DNA from: an uncultured Anaerolineales bacterium
Lineage (GTDB): Bacteria > Chloroflexota > Anaerolineae > Aggregatilineales > Aggregatilineaceae
Direction of reading: 5' to 3'
DNA length: 64,000 nucleotides
Assembly: GCA_937135955.1 (NCBI GenBank)
Contig: CAKZOB010000006.1
Span: forward strand, 23,625-87,624
Shown: one piece after another, positions 38,035 to 45,959 of the stretch
Position numbering within the stretch: position 1 is the first letter of the stretch
Layout of the letters: each line of letters begins with the position of its first letter
Program-made: the position numbers and the translations under genes
The notes under the pieces: generated by a model
What the model was told of the DNA's origin: nothing
Seen by the model: the letters and a program-made list of their open reading frames with translations, nothing else
The model's database searches: none

Positions 38035-38191
38035 CCGCAGCGCGGCAAACGGCCTGACGCATTTTTGCACGCGCCCGCAATCGGCGGGTGCGAACCAGGA
38101 ATTGAAAAATGGTTGTAGAATCATTGGTGGAGCGTGATCTGCAGGGATGGAAAAACAGACTAACTGGTCGGAATCCCGCTTGTCAGTCCAT

Positions 38192-38220
38192 TTGACATTC
38201 TTAGCGCACCTCTGCATACT
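38192..38220 (+). promoter_or_regulatory. Promoter of the STAND/BTAD regulator
   Basis: TTGACA (38192-38197), 17-nt spacer, CATACT (38215-38220). The leader then contains a hairpin, CAGGCAGG (38258) with CCTGCCTG (38273). Confidence 0.6.
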
Positions 38221-38389
38221 AAGCGTGGGAGCGAGGGTCTGTACCTATTGGGTTGATCAGGCAGGCAGCCGCCCTGCCTGGTAGTGATTTGCTTTTCGCC
38301 TATTGCACCGCTCAAACGGTTCGCAATAGTCTGGATAGCGAAAACTATCGCCGGGAATCCAAACCCAGGTGCTGGATAGGGCGTGCGCC

Positions 38390-41300
38390 ATGGCTTACGG
38401 TACGATGCAACGCGACACGCAGGTCCCCCAGGTCTCTGGCGTCATCGAGCGGCCACGCTTGCTGGAGCAACTGGCCCGCGCCCGCCAGCACAAGCTGACC
38501 CTGGTCTGTGCGCCGCCCGGCTACGGCAAAACCACGCTCGTCGCACAGTTCGCCAACCAGATTTCCGACGCGGTGGCCTGGCACACCCTGGAAGAGCGCG
38601 AGCGCGACCTGCCCAACCTGTTCCAGCGCGCGCTGGAAGTCCTGGACACCGCTGCGCCGGGCATTCAGCGGCTGGTGCCCACCCCCGGCATGACTCCCGG
38701 CGAACTGGCCACGCTGATCGCCGATTTCCTGCGCGAGAATACGACTGGCCGCGTTATCTACGTGATGGACGACATCCAGGTCGTCTCCGGCTCCCCCGCC
38801 GTGGAAGTGTGGATGCAGGTATTGCTGGAACGCCTGCCTTCCAACTGTCACCTGATCCTGATCGGGCGCGTGCTGCCCAACCTGCCGCTGACCGAACTCA
38901 TTGCCCGTGGCGAAGTGTTGGCGCTGGGGCAGGATCAATTGCGCTTCACCCCCGCCGAAATTCTGGAGCTGGCCCAGGCCACTGAGGGAAGCGGGGTGCG
39001 TACCCTGGCCGATGCCGAGGAGTTGGCGGCGCGGCTGGAAGGCTGGCCCGCAGGAACGGTGCTGGCATTGCACCCGCTGCCCGCCGACCTTGAGCAGGTA
39101 TTGTTGCAGGGCGGCAAGGGGCCAGAGGCGCTCTTCGATTCGCTGGCCGCCTCCATGCTGGAAGCGCAACCGCCCGGTCTGCGCGATTTCCTGCTGGCGT
39201 CTTCTACCCTGCTGCGCATGACGCCGGAACTGTGCACTTCCGTGTTGCAGCTTTCCGACAGCGCCTACTGGCTGGCCGAGGCGCAGAGCCGTAACCTGTT
39301 CATCTCCAAAGTGGCGGGGGGACTGGTCTACCATCGCCTCTTCCGCAACTTCCTGCAGCGGCAACTTAAACAGGACGATCCCAACCTGTTCCTCACCCTG
39401 CACGCGCGAGCGGCGCGCTGGTTCGAGGAGCGCAATCAGGTTGAGTGGGGCTTCGAGCACTACATGGCGGCTGGGCTGATCGAACGGGCCGCGCGCATTT
39501 CCGATCGCGTTGCCAACATGTACTTCGCCCAGGGTAAAGTGGAAACGCTGCTCAAGTGGCGCGCCCAACTGGGGCAGATCGGCATCTTCGCGCCGGGGCT
39601 GCTCTATAACTGCGCGCGCGTGCACACCGACCGCTACAACTATGAGGAAGCCGAACAGTCGCTCAACGAAGCCGAGCGCGGCTACGCGCAGATCGGCGAC
39701 GAGACGGGCTATTCCTACATCCAATTGCAGCGCGCCTTCATCAAACTGCAGCGCGGCGACTTCCAGACCGCCGCTTCTGAAGCGCGGCAACTGGCGACGC
39801 ATGTGCGCGAACAACCCGATCTGCAGGGGCGCGCGCTCAAGATTCTGGGCGTGGCACATCTGCGCCTGGGCGAACTGACCGCGGCAGTGGAGTACCTGGA
39901 ACAGGCGCTGGAACTGCACCGGCGCGACGGCGACGCGCACGCCCTGGCCAACGCCCTGCAAGACCTCAGCGTGGCCTATTCGCGCCTGGGGCGTCTGAGC
40001 GATGCCAGCGCTTGTCTGCAGGAGGTGGTCGCTCTGCGGCGGTCGCTGGGCAGCACCGGCGCGCTGGCCGCAGCGCTGAACAACCTGGGCCACTATTACT
40101 ATCGCGGTGGCGATTTCGACCGCGCCTGGGCGACATACCAGGAAGGGCTGAGCATCCTGGCCCGCGTGCCCAACCGCCGTGTGGAAAGTGCGCTGCTGAC
40201 CAGCATGGGCGAGCTGCGCCGCGACCAGGGCAATTTCGACGAGGGGTTGCGCCTGCTCAACCGTGCCCTGGAACTGGTAGGGGCCAGCGACCCCTGGTTG
40301 CGCAGCTTCATCCTCATTGATTGCTCAACCCTGCAACGCTGGGCGGGCAAACCGCGCGACGCTGAGTCGCTGGCGGAAAAGGCCCTGGCCCTGGCCGAGC
40401 GGCACGAACTGGCCCTGGAACGGGTGACTGCCTCGGCGGCGCTGTGGGCGGCGCGGGTGGCGCTTGGCCAGGCAGCGACCGCCCGCCAGCAACTGGCCGC
40501 GCTGATCGGGTCGCTGCGCGAACAGGGCGCGCGCGCCGAACTGGTGTGGGCCTATGCGCTGCTGGCCAATGCGGCGGTACATTGCTCGGATATCCCCGCA
40601 GCGGAAGAGGCGCTGCAAATAGGCCTGAAGGAAGCCAAAGCCATCGGTACCGTGCACACTCTGGTGACAGAGGTCGCCTTTTCGCCGGCGCTGGAGTCGT
40701 TGATGGCGCAGCGGGCGGGTAAGTTTGGCGATCTGATCGGCGCGCTGAAGCAGTTTCGCTCCGCGCAGTTGCGCACCCGACCGGCGTCGCGTCTGCGTCG
40801 TATCGAGCCGCACGCGACCTATAGCCTGCGCGTGCTCACGCTCGGCGTCGAGCGCCTGGAACGCGACGGACAGGCCATTGCCCTGTCGGAATGGCGCTCC
40901 AATACCGCCCGTGAGATGTTCTATTACCTGCTTTTCCAGGGCGGGCAGAGCCGCGAACGAATCAGCCTGGACTTCTGGCCGGATAGCTCGCCAGCGCGCG
41001 TCCGCTCCAACTTCCACACCACACTCTACCGTGCCCGGCAGGCCCTGGGCGAAAACGTGATCATCTATCACGATGGCGCTTACACGCTCAACCCGGAAGT
41101 TGATCTGTGGTGCGATGCGCATGAACTGGAACACTTGGTGCAACAAGCCCGCCTGCTGTCGGTGCGCGACGCCCGCACCGAAGACCTCTGGCAGCGAGCC
41201 GTAGCGCTCTACCAGGGCGATTTCCTGCCGTCCTGGGACGCCGAATGGGTGATCTACCGCCGCGAGAGCCTGTTCGAGGCGTATCTGGAAGCCCTGATCG

Positions 41301-41545
41301 GCCTGGGACAGTGTGCCACCGCCCGCGGTGATCACCGCGCTGCGCTGCACGCTTACCGGCGGGCGCTAGATGCCGATCCTTTCCGCGAAGACGTGCACCG
41401 CGCGGTCATGATCTGCTACGCGGAGCTGGACGACAAGCGTCAGGTGCGCGCCCACTTTGAGAAGCTGCGCGAGCTGCTGATGGAAGAGATGGGCATCGAG
41501 CCGTCCGACGAAACGCTCGACCTGGTAGACAGGCTGCTGGGCTAA
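38390..41545 (+). CDS. Large STAND ATPase / TPR / BTAD transcriptional regulator
   Basis: A protein of about 1050 residues. Near the N-terminus a MalT/STAND-type NTPase has Walker A APPGYGKTT (residues 41-49) and a Walker B-like VIYVMDDIQ. Helical TPR repeats cover roughly residues 380-780 (for example LSDASACLQEVVALRRSLGS). The C-terminus is a SARP-like module: an OmpR-type winged helix (SRERISLDFWPDSSPARVRS) and a bacterial transcriptional activator domain (FLPSWDAEWVIYRRESLFEA). Such proteins bind a ligand, oligomerise with ATP and activate nearby promoters. It lies just upstream of a tiny hydrophobic peptide gene and a NHLP-like gene, its likely targets. ATG 38390 is the chosen start; a GTG at 38369 is possible and no strong ribosome site decides. 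Confidence 0.9.
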   Translation: MAYGTMQRDTQVPQVSGVIERPRLLEQLARARQHKLTLVCAPPGYGKTTLVAQFANQISDAVAWHTLEERERDLPNLFQRALEVLDTAAPGIQRLVPTPGMTPGELATLIADFLRENTTGRVIYVMDDIQVVSGSPAVEVWMQVLLERLPSNCHLILIGRVLPNLPLTELIARGEVLALGQDQLRFTPAEILELAQATEGSGVRTLADAEELAARLEGWPAGTVLALHPLPADLEQVLLQGGKGPEALFDSLAASMLEAQPPGLRDFLLASSTLLRMTPELCTSVLQLSDSAYWLAEAQSRNLFISKVAGGLVYHRLFRNFLQRQLKQDDPNLFLTLHARAARWFEERNQVEWGFEHYMAAGLIERAARISDRVANMYFAQGKVETLLKWRAQLGQIGIFAPGLLYNCARVHTDRYNYEEAEQSLNEAERGYAQIGDETGYSYIQLQRAFIKLQRGDFQTAASEARQLATHVREQPDLQGRALKILGVAHLRLGELTAAVEYLEQALELHRRDGDAHALANALQDLSVAYSRLGRLSDASACLQEVVALRRSLGSTGALAAALNNLGHYYYRGGDFDRAWATYQEGLSILARVPNRRVESALLTSMGELRRDQGNFDEGLRLLNRALELVGASDPWLRSFILIDCSTLQRWAGKPRDAESLAEKALALAERHELALERVTASAALWAARVALGQAATARQQLAALIGSLREQGARAELVWAYALLANAAVHCSDIPAAEEALQIGLKEAKAIGTVHTLVTEVAFSPALESLMAQRAGKFGDLIGALKQFRSAQLRTRPASRLRRIEPHATYSLRVLTLGVERLERDGQAIALSEWRSNTAREMFYYLLFQGGQSRERISLDFWPDSSPARVRSNFHTTLYRARQALGENVIIYHDGAYTLNPEVDLWCDAHELEHLVQQARLLSVRDARTEDLWQRAVALYQGDFLPSWDAEWVIYRRESLFEAYLEALIGLGQCATARGDHRAALHAYRRALDADPFREDVHRAVMICYAELDDKRQVRAHFEKLRELLMEEMGIEPSDETLDLVDRLLG

Positions 41546-41778
41546 TCTCCTCCCCTGACAACCTCTTTTCTCCCCCGCTCTATGCGCCGCTCACAATTGC
41601 GATCACCGCTTCACGCCCCCTATACAACTCTGGGCAGATACCAATATCGCTCAGCTACGAATCTCTGACTTCTCTGTTTTGGTAAGCAGTTTATTGCACA
41701 CCCCCCGTTAAAGTTACAGGCAACGGCATGAGTATTCTGTGCTAAACGCACTATTTTAGTAGCGAGGGAGCTACGAAA

Positions 41779-41934
41779 ATGAGACGCGCATTCCTTACGG
41801 CTTCTACATGGCTGGTCAGCGATCCACGCCGCCTGACGGTGGTGGTGCTGGTGGCGCTGACGGTGCTGGCGGTGACGCTGGCGGTGATGCCGGGCGACGT
41901 GGCCCAGGCGGTCGAGATCACGTCGGGTAGCTAG
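41779..41934 (+). CDS. 51-residue hydrophobic peptide with candidate signal cleavage
   Basis: A small gene with a GAGGGAG ribosome site, which lies in the loop of a short hairpin (GTAGC 41759-41763 with GCTAC 41770-41774). The N-terminus is basic (MRRAFLTAST, DPRR), residues 18-37 are a hydrophobic helix (LTVVVLVALTVLAVTLAVMP), and the end reads GDVAQAVEITSGS. AQA at 42-44 is a plausible signal-peptidase site that would release the heptapeptide VEITSGS. It is followed 49 nt later by a NHLP-like gene and preceded by the large TPR regulator. A secreted signal or a membrane microprotein are both possible; no known family is recognised. Confidence 0.6.
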   Translation: MRRAFLTASTWLVSDPRRLTVVVLVALTVLAVTLAVMPGDVAQAVEITSGS

Positions 41935-41983
41935 CCCGGTTGACGCAGAGAAGGTCTGAATCGACGCAAAGGAGTGCGACACG

Positions 41984-42304
41984 ATGGCTATGATGGATCA
42001 GACCCCCATTATGGATGTTTCTCCGTGGCCAGAAGGACGCGGCTTTGAGGGTGCTCGCCTCTGGTGGGATGAGTTGGGCCGTTCGGACGAGATGAAGCGC
42101 CTGGACAATCTGATGGGCGTGGCCCTGCTGGATGAGAACGTGCGCCACCGCCTGGTCAAGGAGCGCGATGCGTCCCTGCTGACGGCCTTCGGCCTGTCCC
42201 TCGAGACGCAGAGCTGGCTGCGCGAGATTCAGGCGACTACGCTGGCCGAACTGGCGCAGGCGATTGTCCAGCACACGCGCGAAGAAGCCTACGCTGGACT
42301 CTAG
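41984..42304 (+). CDS. Small NHLP/Os1348-like protein (putative RiPP-precursor-type)
   Basis: A 106-residue acidic protein with a strong AAAGGAG ribosome site. The core, LDNLMGVALLDENVRHRLVK, then a RDASLLTAFGLSLETQSWLR block and ATTLAELAQAIV, resembles the Os1348-type NHLP clan of nitrile-hydratase-like leader proteins (pattern: Asp-xxx-Arg-xx-Leu, then FGL, then WLRxI). That resemblance is by eye. The family includes precursors of ribosomally made peptides and stand-alone proteins; there is no Gly-Gly cleavage site or Cys-rich core here and no maturase nearby. It forms a cassette with the 51-residue peptide upstream. Confidence 0.7.
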   Translation: MAMMDQTPIMDVSPWPEGRGFEGARLWWDELGRSDEMKRLDNLMGVALLDENVRHRLVKERDASLLTAFGLSLETQSWLREIQATTLAELAQAIVQHTREEAYAGL

Positions 42305-42340
42305 TTCTGACACCCTGGCAGAGGTATACTTGCGGCGAGA

Positions 42341-42377
42341 GGGCCTGGTCCCGGACCAGGCCCGCCGGGCCTTTTTG
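42341..42377 (+). terminator. Terminator with mutually exclusive hairpins
   Basis: GGGCCTGGTCC and GGACCAGGCCC (42341-42363) form an 11-bp stem with a 1-nt centre. The same AGGCCC (42358-42363) can instead pair with GGGCCT (42367-42372), which is followed by TTTTT. The region lies between the NHLP-like gene and the receiver gene. Confidence 0.7.
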
Positions 42378-42416
42378 GTGAGGATTGGCAACGGCACATA
42401 CAGGCAGGAATACATC

Positions 42417-42851
42417 ATGTATAACAAAGCGGTCATGATCGTTGACGACGATGCTGATGTGCTGGAATATCTGGCGTACTTGCTCAAGCGTCACGGCCTG
42501 GCCGTGCTGAAGGCGCACGACGCCGAAAGCGCTCTGCATCTGGTGCAGTCGCTCAAACCCGATCTGTTCCTGCTCGACGTGTGGATGCCCGGTACCAACG
42601 GCTACGAGCTATGCCGCCAACTGCGCGCCAACCGTCACACGGCGCACACGCCGGTGATCATCTTTTCGGCGCTGAGCACTGCCCGCGCCCATCGCGAGGC
42701 GCTGGCGGCGGGAGCCGATCTGTTCCTGTCCAAGTCGGAATTACCCACCACCCTGATTCAGAGTATCCAGACTTTGCTGGGGCAGGGTACACCATCGCCT
42801 ATATCCGTCGCGGGTTCGAGGGTGCACGGCCTGTTAAGTGCGGGGGATTGA
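42417..42851 (+). CDS. Stand-alone response-regulator receiver protein
   Basis: A 144-residue CheY-like protein: acidic pocket IVDDDAD, phosphoacceptor in LFLLDVWMPG, Thr/Ser in IIFSALS and a Lys in LFLSKSELP. There is no output domain; the tail after residue 120 is short and polar. ATG 42417 has an AGGAAT ribosome site. No kinase is adjacent. It overlaps the convergent sensor gene by 18 bp. Expression may depend on read-through of the terminator at 42341-42377. Confidence 0.9.
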   Translation: MYNKAVMIVDDDADVLEYLAYLLKRHGLAVLKAHDAESALHLVQSLKPDLFLLDVWMPGTNGYELCRQLRANRHTAHTPVIIFSALSTARAHREALAAGADLFLSKSELPTTLIQSIQTLLGQGTPSPISVAGSRVHGLLSAGD

Positions 42852-43655
42852 ACTGGCCCGTACTATCAGGCGCACACTCAGCAGCGTAATTCCACAGATG
42901 GTGAGACCTTCGATCTGGCTGAGAAGCTGACGTGTTGCGCGCCGGCCCTGTTCGACTACGTCGGCGGCGACAGTCGTCAGGCCCACTACTTCGGCCTCCG
43001 GGCCATCGCCGAACCCCACCACAGCAACCTCATCGGGCACGCGCCAACCGTGCGCCCGCAGTGTCTCCACCGCAGCGATCCCCATCAGATAGTCTGAGGC
43101 CACTACCCCATCGAACCGCGCGCCCGATGCGATCAGGCTCTGCAACGCCGTGGCAGCGACCTCTGCCGAAAAGTCCCCGGCCAGCAGGTGTGCGGACGGC
43201 ACGCGCAGGTTGTAGCGCATCACTTCGCGGGCGAAGGCCGCTTCGCGCTCGTCGCTGTCGCGCTGACCGCGCAGGCCGCGAATGAAGACCAACTCCCGCC
43301 GCCCGCAGACCTCGACCAGATGCCGCACCAGTTGGCCGATGCCTTGCGCATTGTCGGCGAACACGGCGGGCACCGGCAGGTCGGGTTCGGCATGGCTGAC
43401 CAGCGAGAGGGGGACGCCCGCCTCATAGATAGCCCGCAACAGGTCGGGCGGGGCGGCATTGGCGATGACCAGCACGCCCGCCATACGCCGGTAGTCGAGC
43501 GTGATCGGCCTGGGATGGGCTTCGTCTTCGGCGTAGGAGTCGATGATCAGGTCATACCCGTGCGCCGCGGCTACCTGGCGCGCACCTGCGATCACGTTGC
43601 GCTGGAAGACGCTGTGCTGGTTGTTGGTGATCACGCCCAGGTACTTACCGTTCAT
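42834..43655 (-). CDS. LacI-type sensor domain protein without DNA-binding domain
   Basis: A 273-residue protein that begins directly in the sensor fold of LacI-type regulators (GKYLGVITNNQHSVFQRNVI) and continues through MAGVLVIANA, FDGVVASDYLMGIAAVETLR and DEVAVVGFGDGPEAEVVGLT. No helix-turn-helix and no signal peptide are present, so it should be a cytoplasmic ligand-binding protein. The start overlaps the ROK stop codon (ATGA), indicating coupled translation. It may bind the same amino-sugar signal and modulate the ROK repressor. It could be a truncated LacI protein, but the ATG overlap argues for a real start. Confidence 0.85.
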   Translation of the reverse strand: MNGKYLGVITNNQHSVFQRNVIAGARQVAAAHGYDLIIDSYAEDEAHPRPITLDYRRMAGVLVIANAAPPDLLRAIYEAGVPLSLVSHAEPDLPVPAVFADNAQGIGQLVRHLVEVCGRRELVFIRGLRGQRDSDEREAAFAREVMRYNLRVPSAHLLAGDFSAEVAATALQSLIASGARFDGVVASDYLMGIAAVETLRAHGWRVPDEVAVVGFGDGPEAEVVGLTTVAADVVEQGRRATRQLLSQIEGLTICGITLLSVRLIVRASSIPRT

Positions 43656-44839
43656 ACCAACCCAAGCTCCAGGTGCAGCGCCTGTGCGATAGCGCCCAGC
43701 GCCACCAGGTTGGGCGACGTGCTCAGCGAGAACGTCACCCGCTCGACCAGATCGGGCAGCAGCAACGCCCGCGTGTAGGCGATCGTCTGGGCCAGGAACG
43801 GTTCTCCCAGATCGGCAATGGGGCCGGCCAGCGACACATGGTCGGGGCGCAGCAGACCGATGATCCAGGCGAAGACCTGCGCCAGCGACTGACTCAGTTC
43901 GTCGCGCAGCGCCAGCGCCGCCGCGTCGCCGTTGACGGTGGCGTAATGGATGTGCAGGTAAGTCAGCGGGGCGTCGTCGCCGGGTAACAGGCTGGCGGGG
44001 TAAGCGCGGCGCAACACCGCGGCACGCTGACGGACATAGGGCCAGCCCAGGAAGGTCACCAGCCGCCCGATCACGTCGGGCGCTACTTCCACCGGGCTGT
44101 AGTCTGCCAGCCGCAAATGCCCGATCTCGCCGCCGCCATGATAGATCGCCCCGTTGATCACCAGGCCCACGCCCACGCTCGCGCCCACCCGCACCGCGGC
44201 AAAGCTGGACACCTGGTCGGCGGGGCCGTAGACGTATTCGGCCATGGCCATCAGCGCGGTGCTGTTGGCCAGGTAGACGGGGACGCGGTAGTGTTGCTGC
44301 AACAGGCGGGCCAGGGGCACTTCGCGCCAGCCGATATGCGGGGCGTATTGCACCACCCCCGCCTGAGGGTCAACGACCCCCGGCACCCCCACGCCAATAC
44401 ACAAAAGCGGCGCGTCGAGTTGCGCCAGCAGGCCGTTGATCGTCGCCCTGATCACCTCGATCACGGCTTCTCCCTGCGCATCGTCCAGGGCGACGTAGTG
44501 CCAGGCGACGACCTGCCCGCTGAGATCGCTCAGTCCCCCCATGACGTGATCGTCGTTGACAGATAGTCCAATCACGTGACGGGCCTGCGGCACGAATTTG
44601 AGCAGGCGGGGGCGTTTGCCACCTTCGCGCGTGGAACGCCCGTGCCCTTCTTCGACCAGCAGCCCGGCCTCGATCAATTCGCCGATCAACTCAGACACGG
44701 TCGGCTTGGCCAGGCCGGTTTCCTGGGCCAGGGCCGCGCGGCTGTTGGCCACGCCGTTGTAAATGGCGCGAAGCACAAGCTGCTGATTGTGCTGGCGCAG
44801 TTGACGGTGTGTGGCTTTGTTGGTAGGGCGGGCGTTCAT
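43652..44839 (-). CDS. ROK-family transcriptional repressor
   Basis: A 395-residue ROK regulator of NagC/XylR type. The N-terminal winged helix (NSRAALAQETGLAKPTVSEL, residues about 31-50) is followed by an actin-like sugar-kinase fold: LLCIGVGVPGVVDPQ, VYLANSTALMAMAEY and GGGEIGHLRL. The Cys-rich zinc motif that follows GEIGH in many ROK proteins is missing here. ATG 44839 was chosen since it is the first start after the upstream gene. It is encoded in the amino-sugar operon and is the best candidate for binding the palindrome at 51831-51853. Confidence 0.93.
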   Translation of the reverse strand: MNARPTNKATHRQLRQHNQQLVLRAIYNGVANSRAALAQETGLAKPTVSELIGELIEAGLLVEEGHGRSTREGGKRPRLLKFVPQARHVIGLSVNDDHVMGGLSDLSGQVVAWHYVALDDAQGEAVIEVIRATINGLLAQLDAPLLCIGVGVPGVVDPQAGVVQYAPHIGWREVPLARLLQQHYRVPVYLANSTALMAMAEYVYGPADQVSSFAAVRVGASVGVGLVINGAIYHGGGEIGHLRLADYSPVEVAPDVIGRLVTFLGWPYVRQRAAVLRRAYPASLLPGDDAPLTYLHIHYATVNGDAAALALRDELSQSLAQVFAWIIGLLRPDHVSLAGPIADLGEPFLAQTIAYTRALLLPDLVERVTFSLSTSPNLVALGAIAQALHLELGLV

Positions 44840-44864
44840 GGTATCCCCTGGCGCGGTGTCTGAC

Positions 44865-45959
44865 TCAGCGCAGGCACGGGTCGCGTTCATAGCGCCTGAG
44901 AATATCCCAGTTGGCCGGGTCTTCGCCACCCAGTCCCCAGATCGCCACGCCGCCCAGAGAGGGGAATTGCTCCAGCAGCCTGGACAACTTGTAATCGAGC
45001 GCCACGGCATCGGCGAAGTAGATGGTCTGTTTGGGCAGGCCGCGTTGGGCGATGGTCACCCAGGGTTCCATGTCGGCGGGATCGCGCTCTACTGTCAGGT
45101 GATAGGCAACGATGGCGCGTTGGGCGCTCTCCCAGGTGACGGGAGCAACGCTGCCGCGCTGCCAGCGGTAGCCGTAGAAGTGCACCCCCAGGCGCACTTT
45201 CGCCAGGTCGGTGACGGTCGCCGCGTAGGACAGCACCTCGGCGGCCCACTCCGGCGGGCCAATGGGGCCGGCTTCGCGGCTGGAACGGCTGTGATAGTCG
45301 TAGGTCATGATGCGTATGTTGTCCACCGCCGCGGCCAGCCGCGCCCAATCCTGGGCGGCTGCGCCTTCCCAGGCGGGGATATCCTCGGTCTTGGCGTGCA
45401 CGGCGATAGAGAGCGTGCGCCCTTCGGCGTGCAAACGGGCGGCCAGCGTCTCGATGAAGAGCGAGAAGTCGTCGCGCGTGCTCAGCGGGAATTCTTCGTA
45501 ATCAATGTCAATGCCGTCATAGCCCATGCGCTTCACCAGGGCGACGATGTGCTCGATGTGCTGTGCGCGGGTCTCGTCGCTGATGGCCAGGGGCGAGGCA
45601 TTGGCGATGGTGGGCACGATGCGCAATCCCGCCGCTCGCCAGGCGCTCAGCTTCTGTGCATCTTCTGCGCCCGTGTGCAGCAGCAACAATCCGTCGGCAT
45701 TGGCGGCATACCAGAAGGGATTGACCTCATCAATGATATCCAGGTTGTTCAGGATGGAGTCGTAGCCGCCCGGATGTTCCGACGACGGGTACCAGACCGA
45801 CACGCACCACGACTGAGCGGGTGTGTCCTGAGCCTGCGCGCTCAGCAGGGGAGCGCTCAGCAGAGTCAGCGCCGCGCTGATGGGCAACAGCCGTCGCCAC
45901 AGACGGGACTTTTCGGCGCGACAGCCTCTCAGTGGGCGGGCAGGTCGGGGATAGGGCAT
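44865..45959 (-). CDS. GH18-family glycoside hydrolase (exported)
   Basis: A 364-residue exported enzyme. A long basic N-region and hydrophobic stretch (LLPISAALTLLSAPLLSAQA) form the signal peptide. The chitinase-type active site DGIDIDYEEF contains the catalytic Glu of the DxxDxDxE motif, and MTYDYHSRSSREAGP is the second family strand. It resembles YaaH/chitinase-like GH18 proteins that cut beta-linked N-acetylglucosamine polymers. Its start overlaps the GH3 gene end by 31 bp. It likely makes the oligosaccharide that the operon imports. Confidence 0.92.
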   Translation of the reverse strand: MPYPRPARPLRGCRAEKSRLWRRLLPISAALTLLSAPLLSAQAQDTPAQSWCVSVWYPSSEHPGGYDSILNNLDIIDEVNPFWYAANADGLLLLHTGAEDAQKLSAWRAAGLRIVPTIANASPLAISDETRAQHIEHIVALVKRMGYDGIDIDYEEFPLSTRDDFSLFIETLAARLHAEGRTLSIAVHAKTEDIPAWEGAAAQDWARLAAAVDNIRIMTYDYHSRSSREAGPIGPPEWAAEVLSYAATVTDLAKVRLGVHFYGYRWQRGSVAPVTWESAQRAIVAYHLTVERDPADMEPWVTIAQRGLPKQTIYFADAVALDYKLSRLLEQFPSLGGVAIWGLGGEDPANWDILRRYERDPCLR

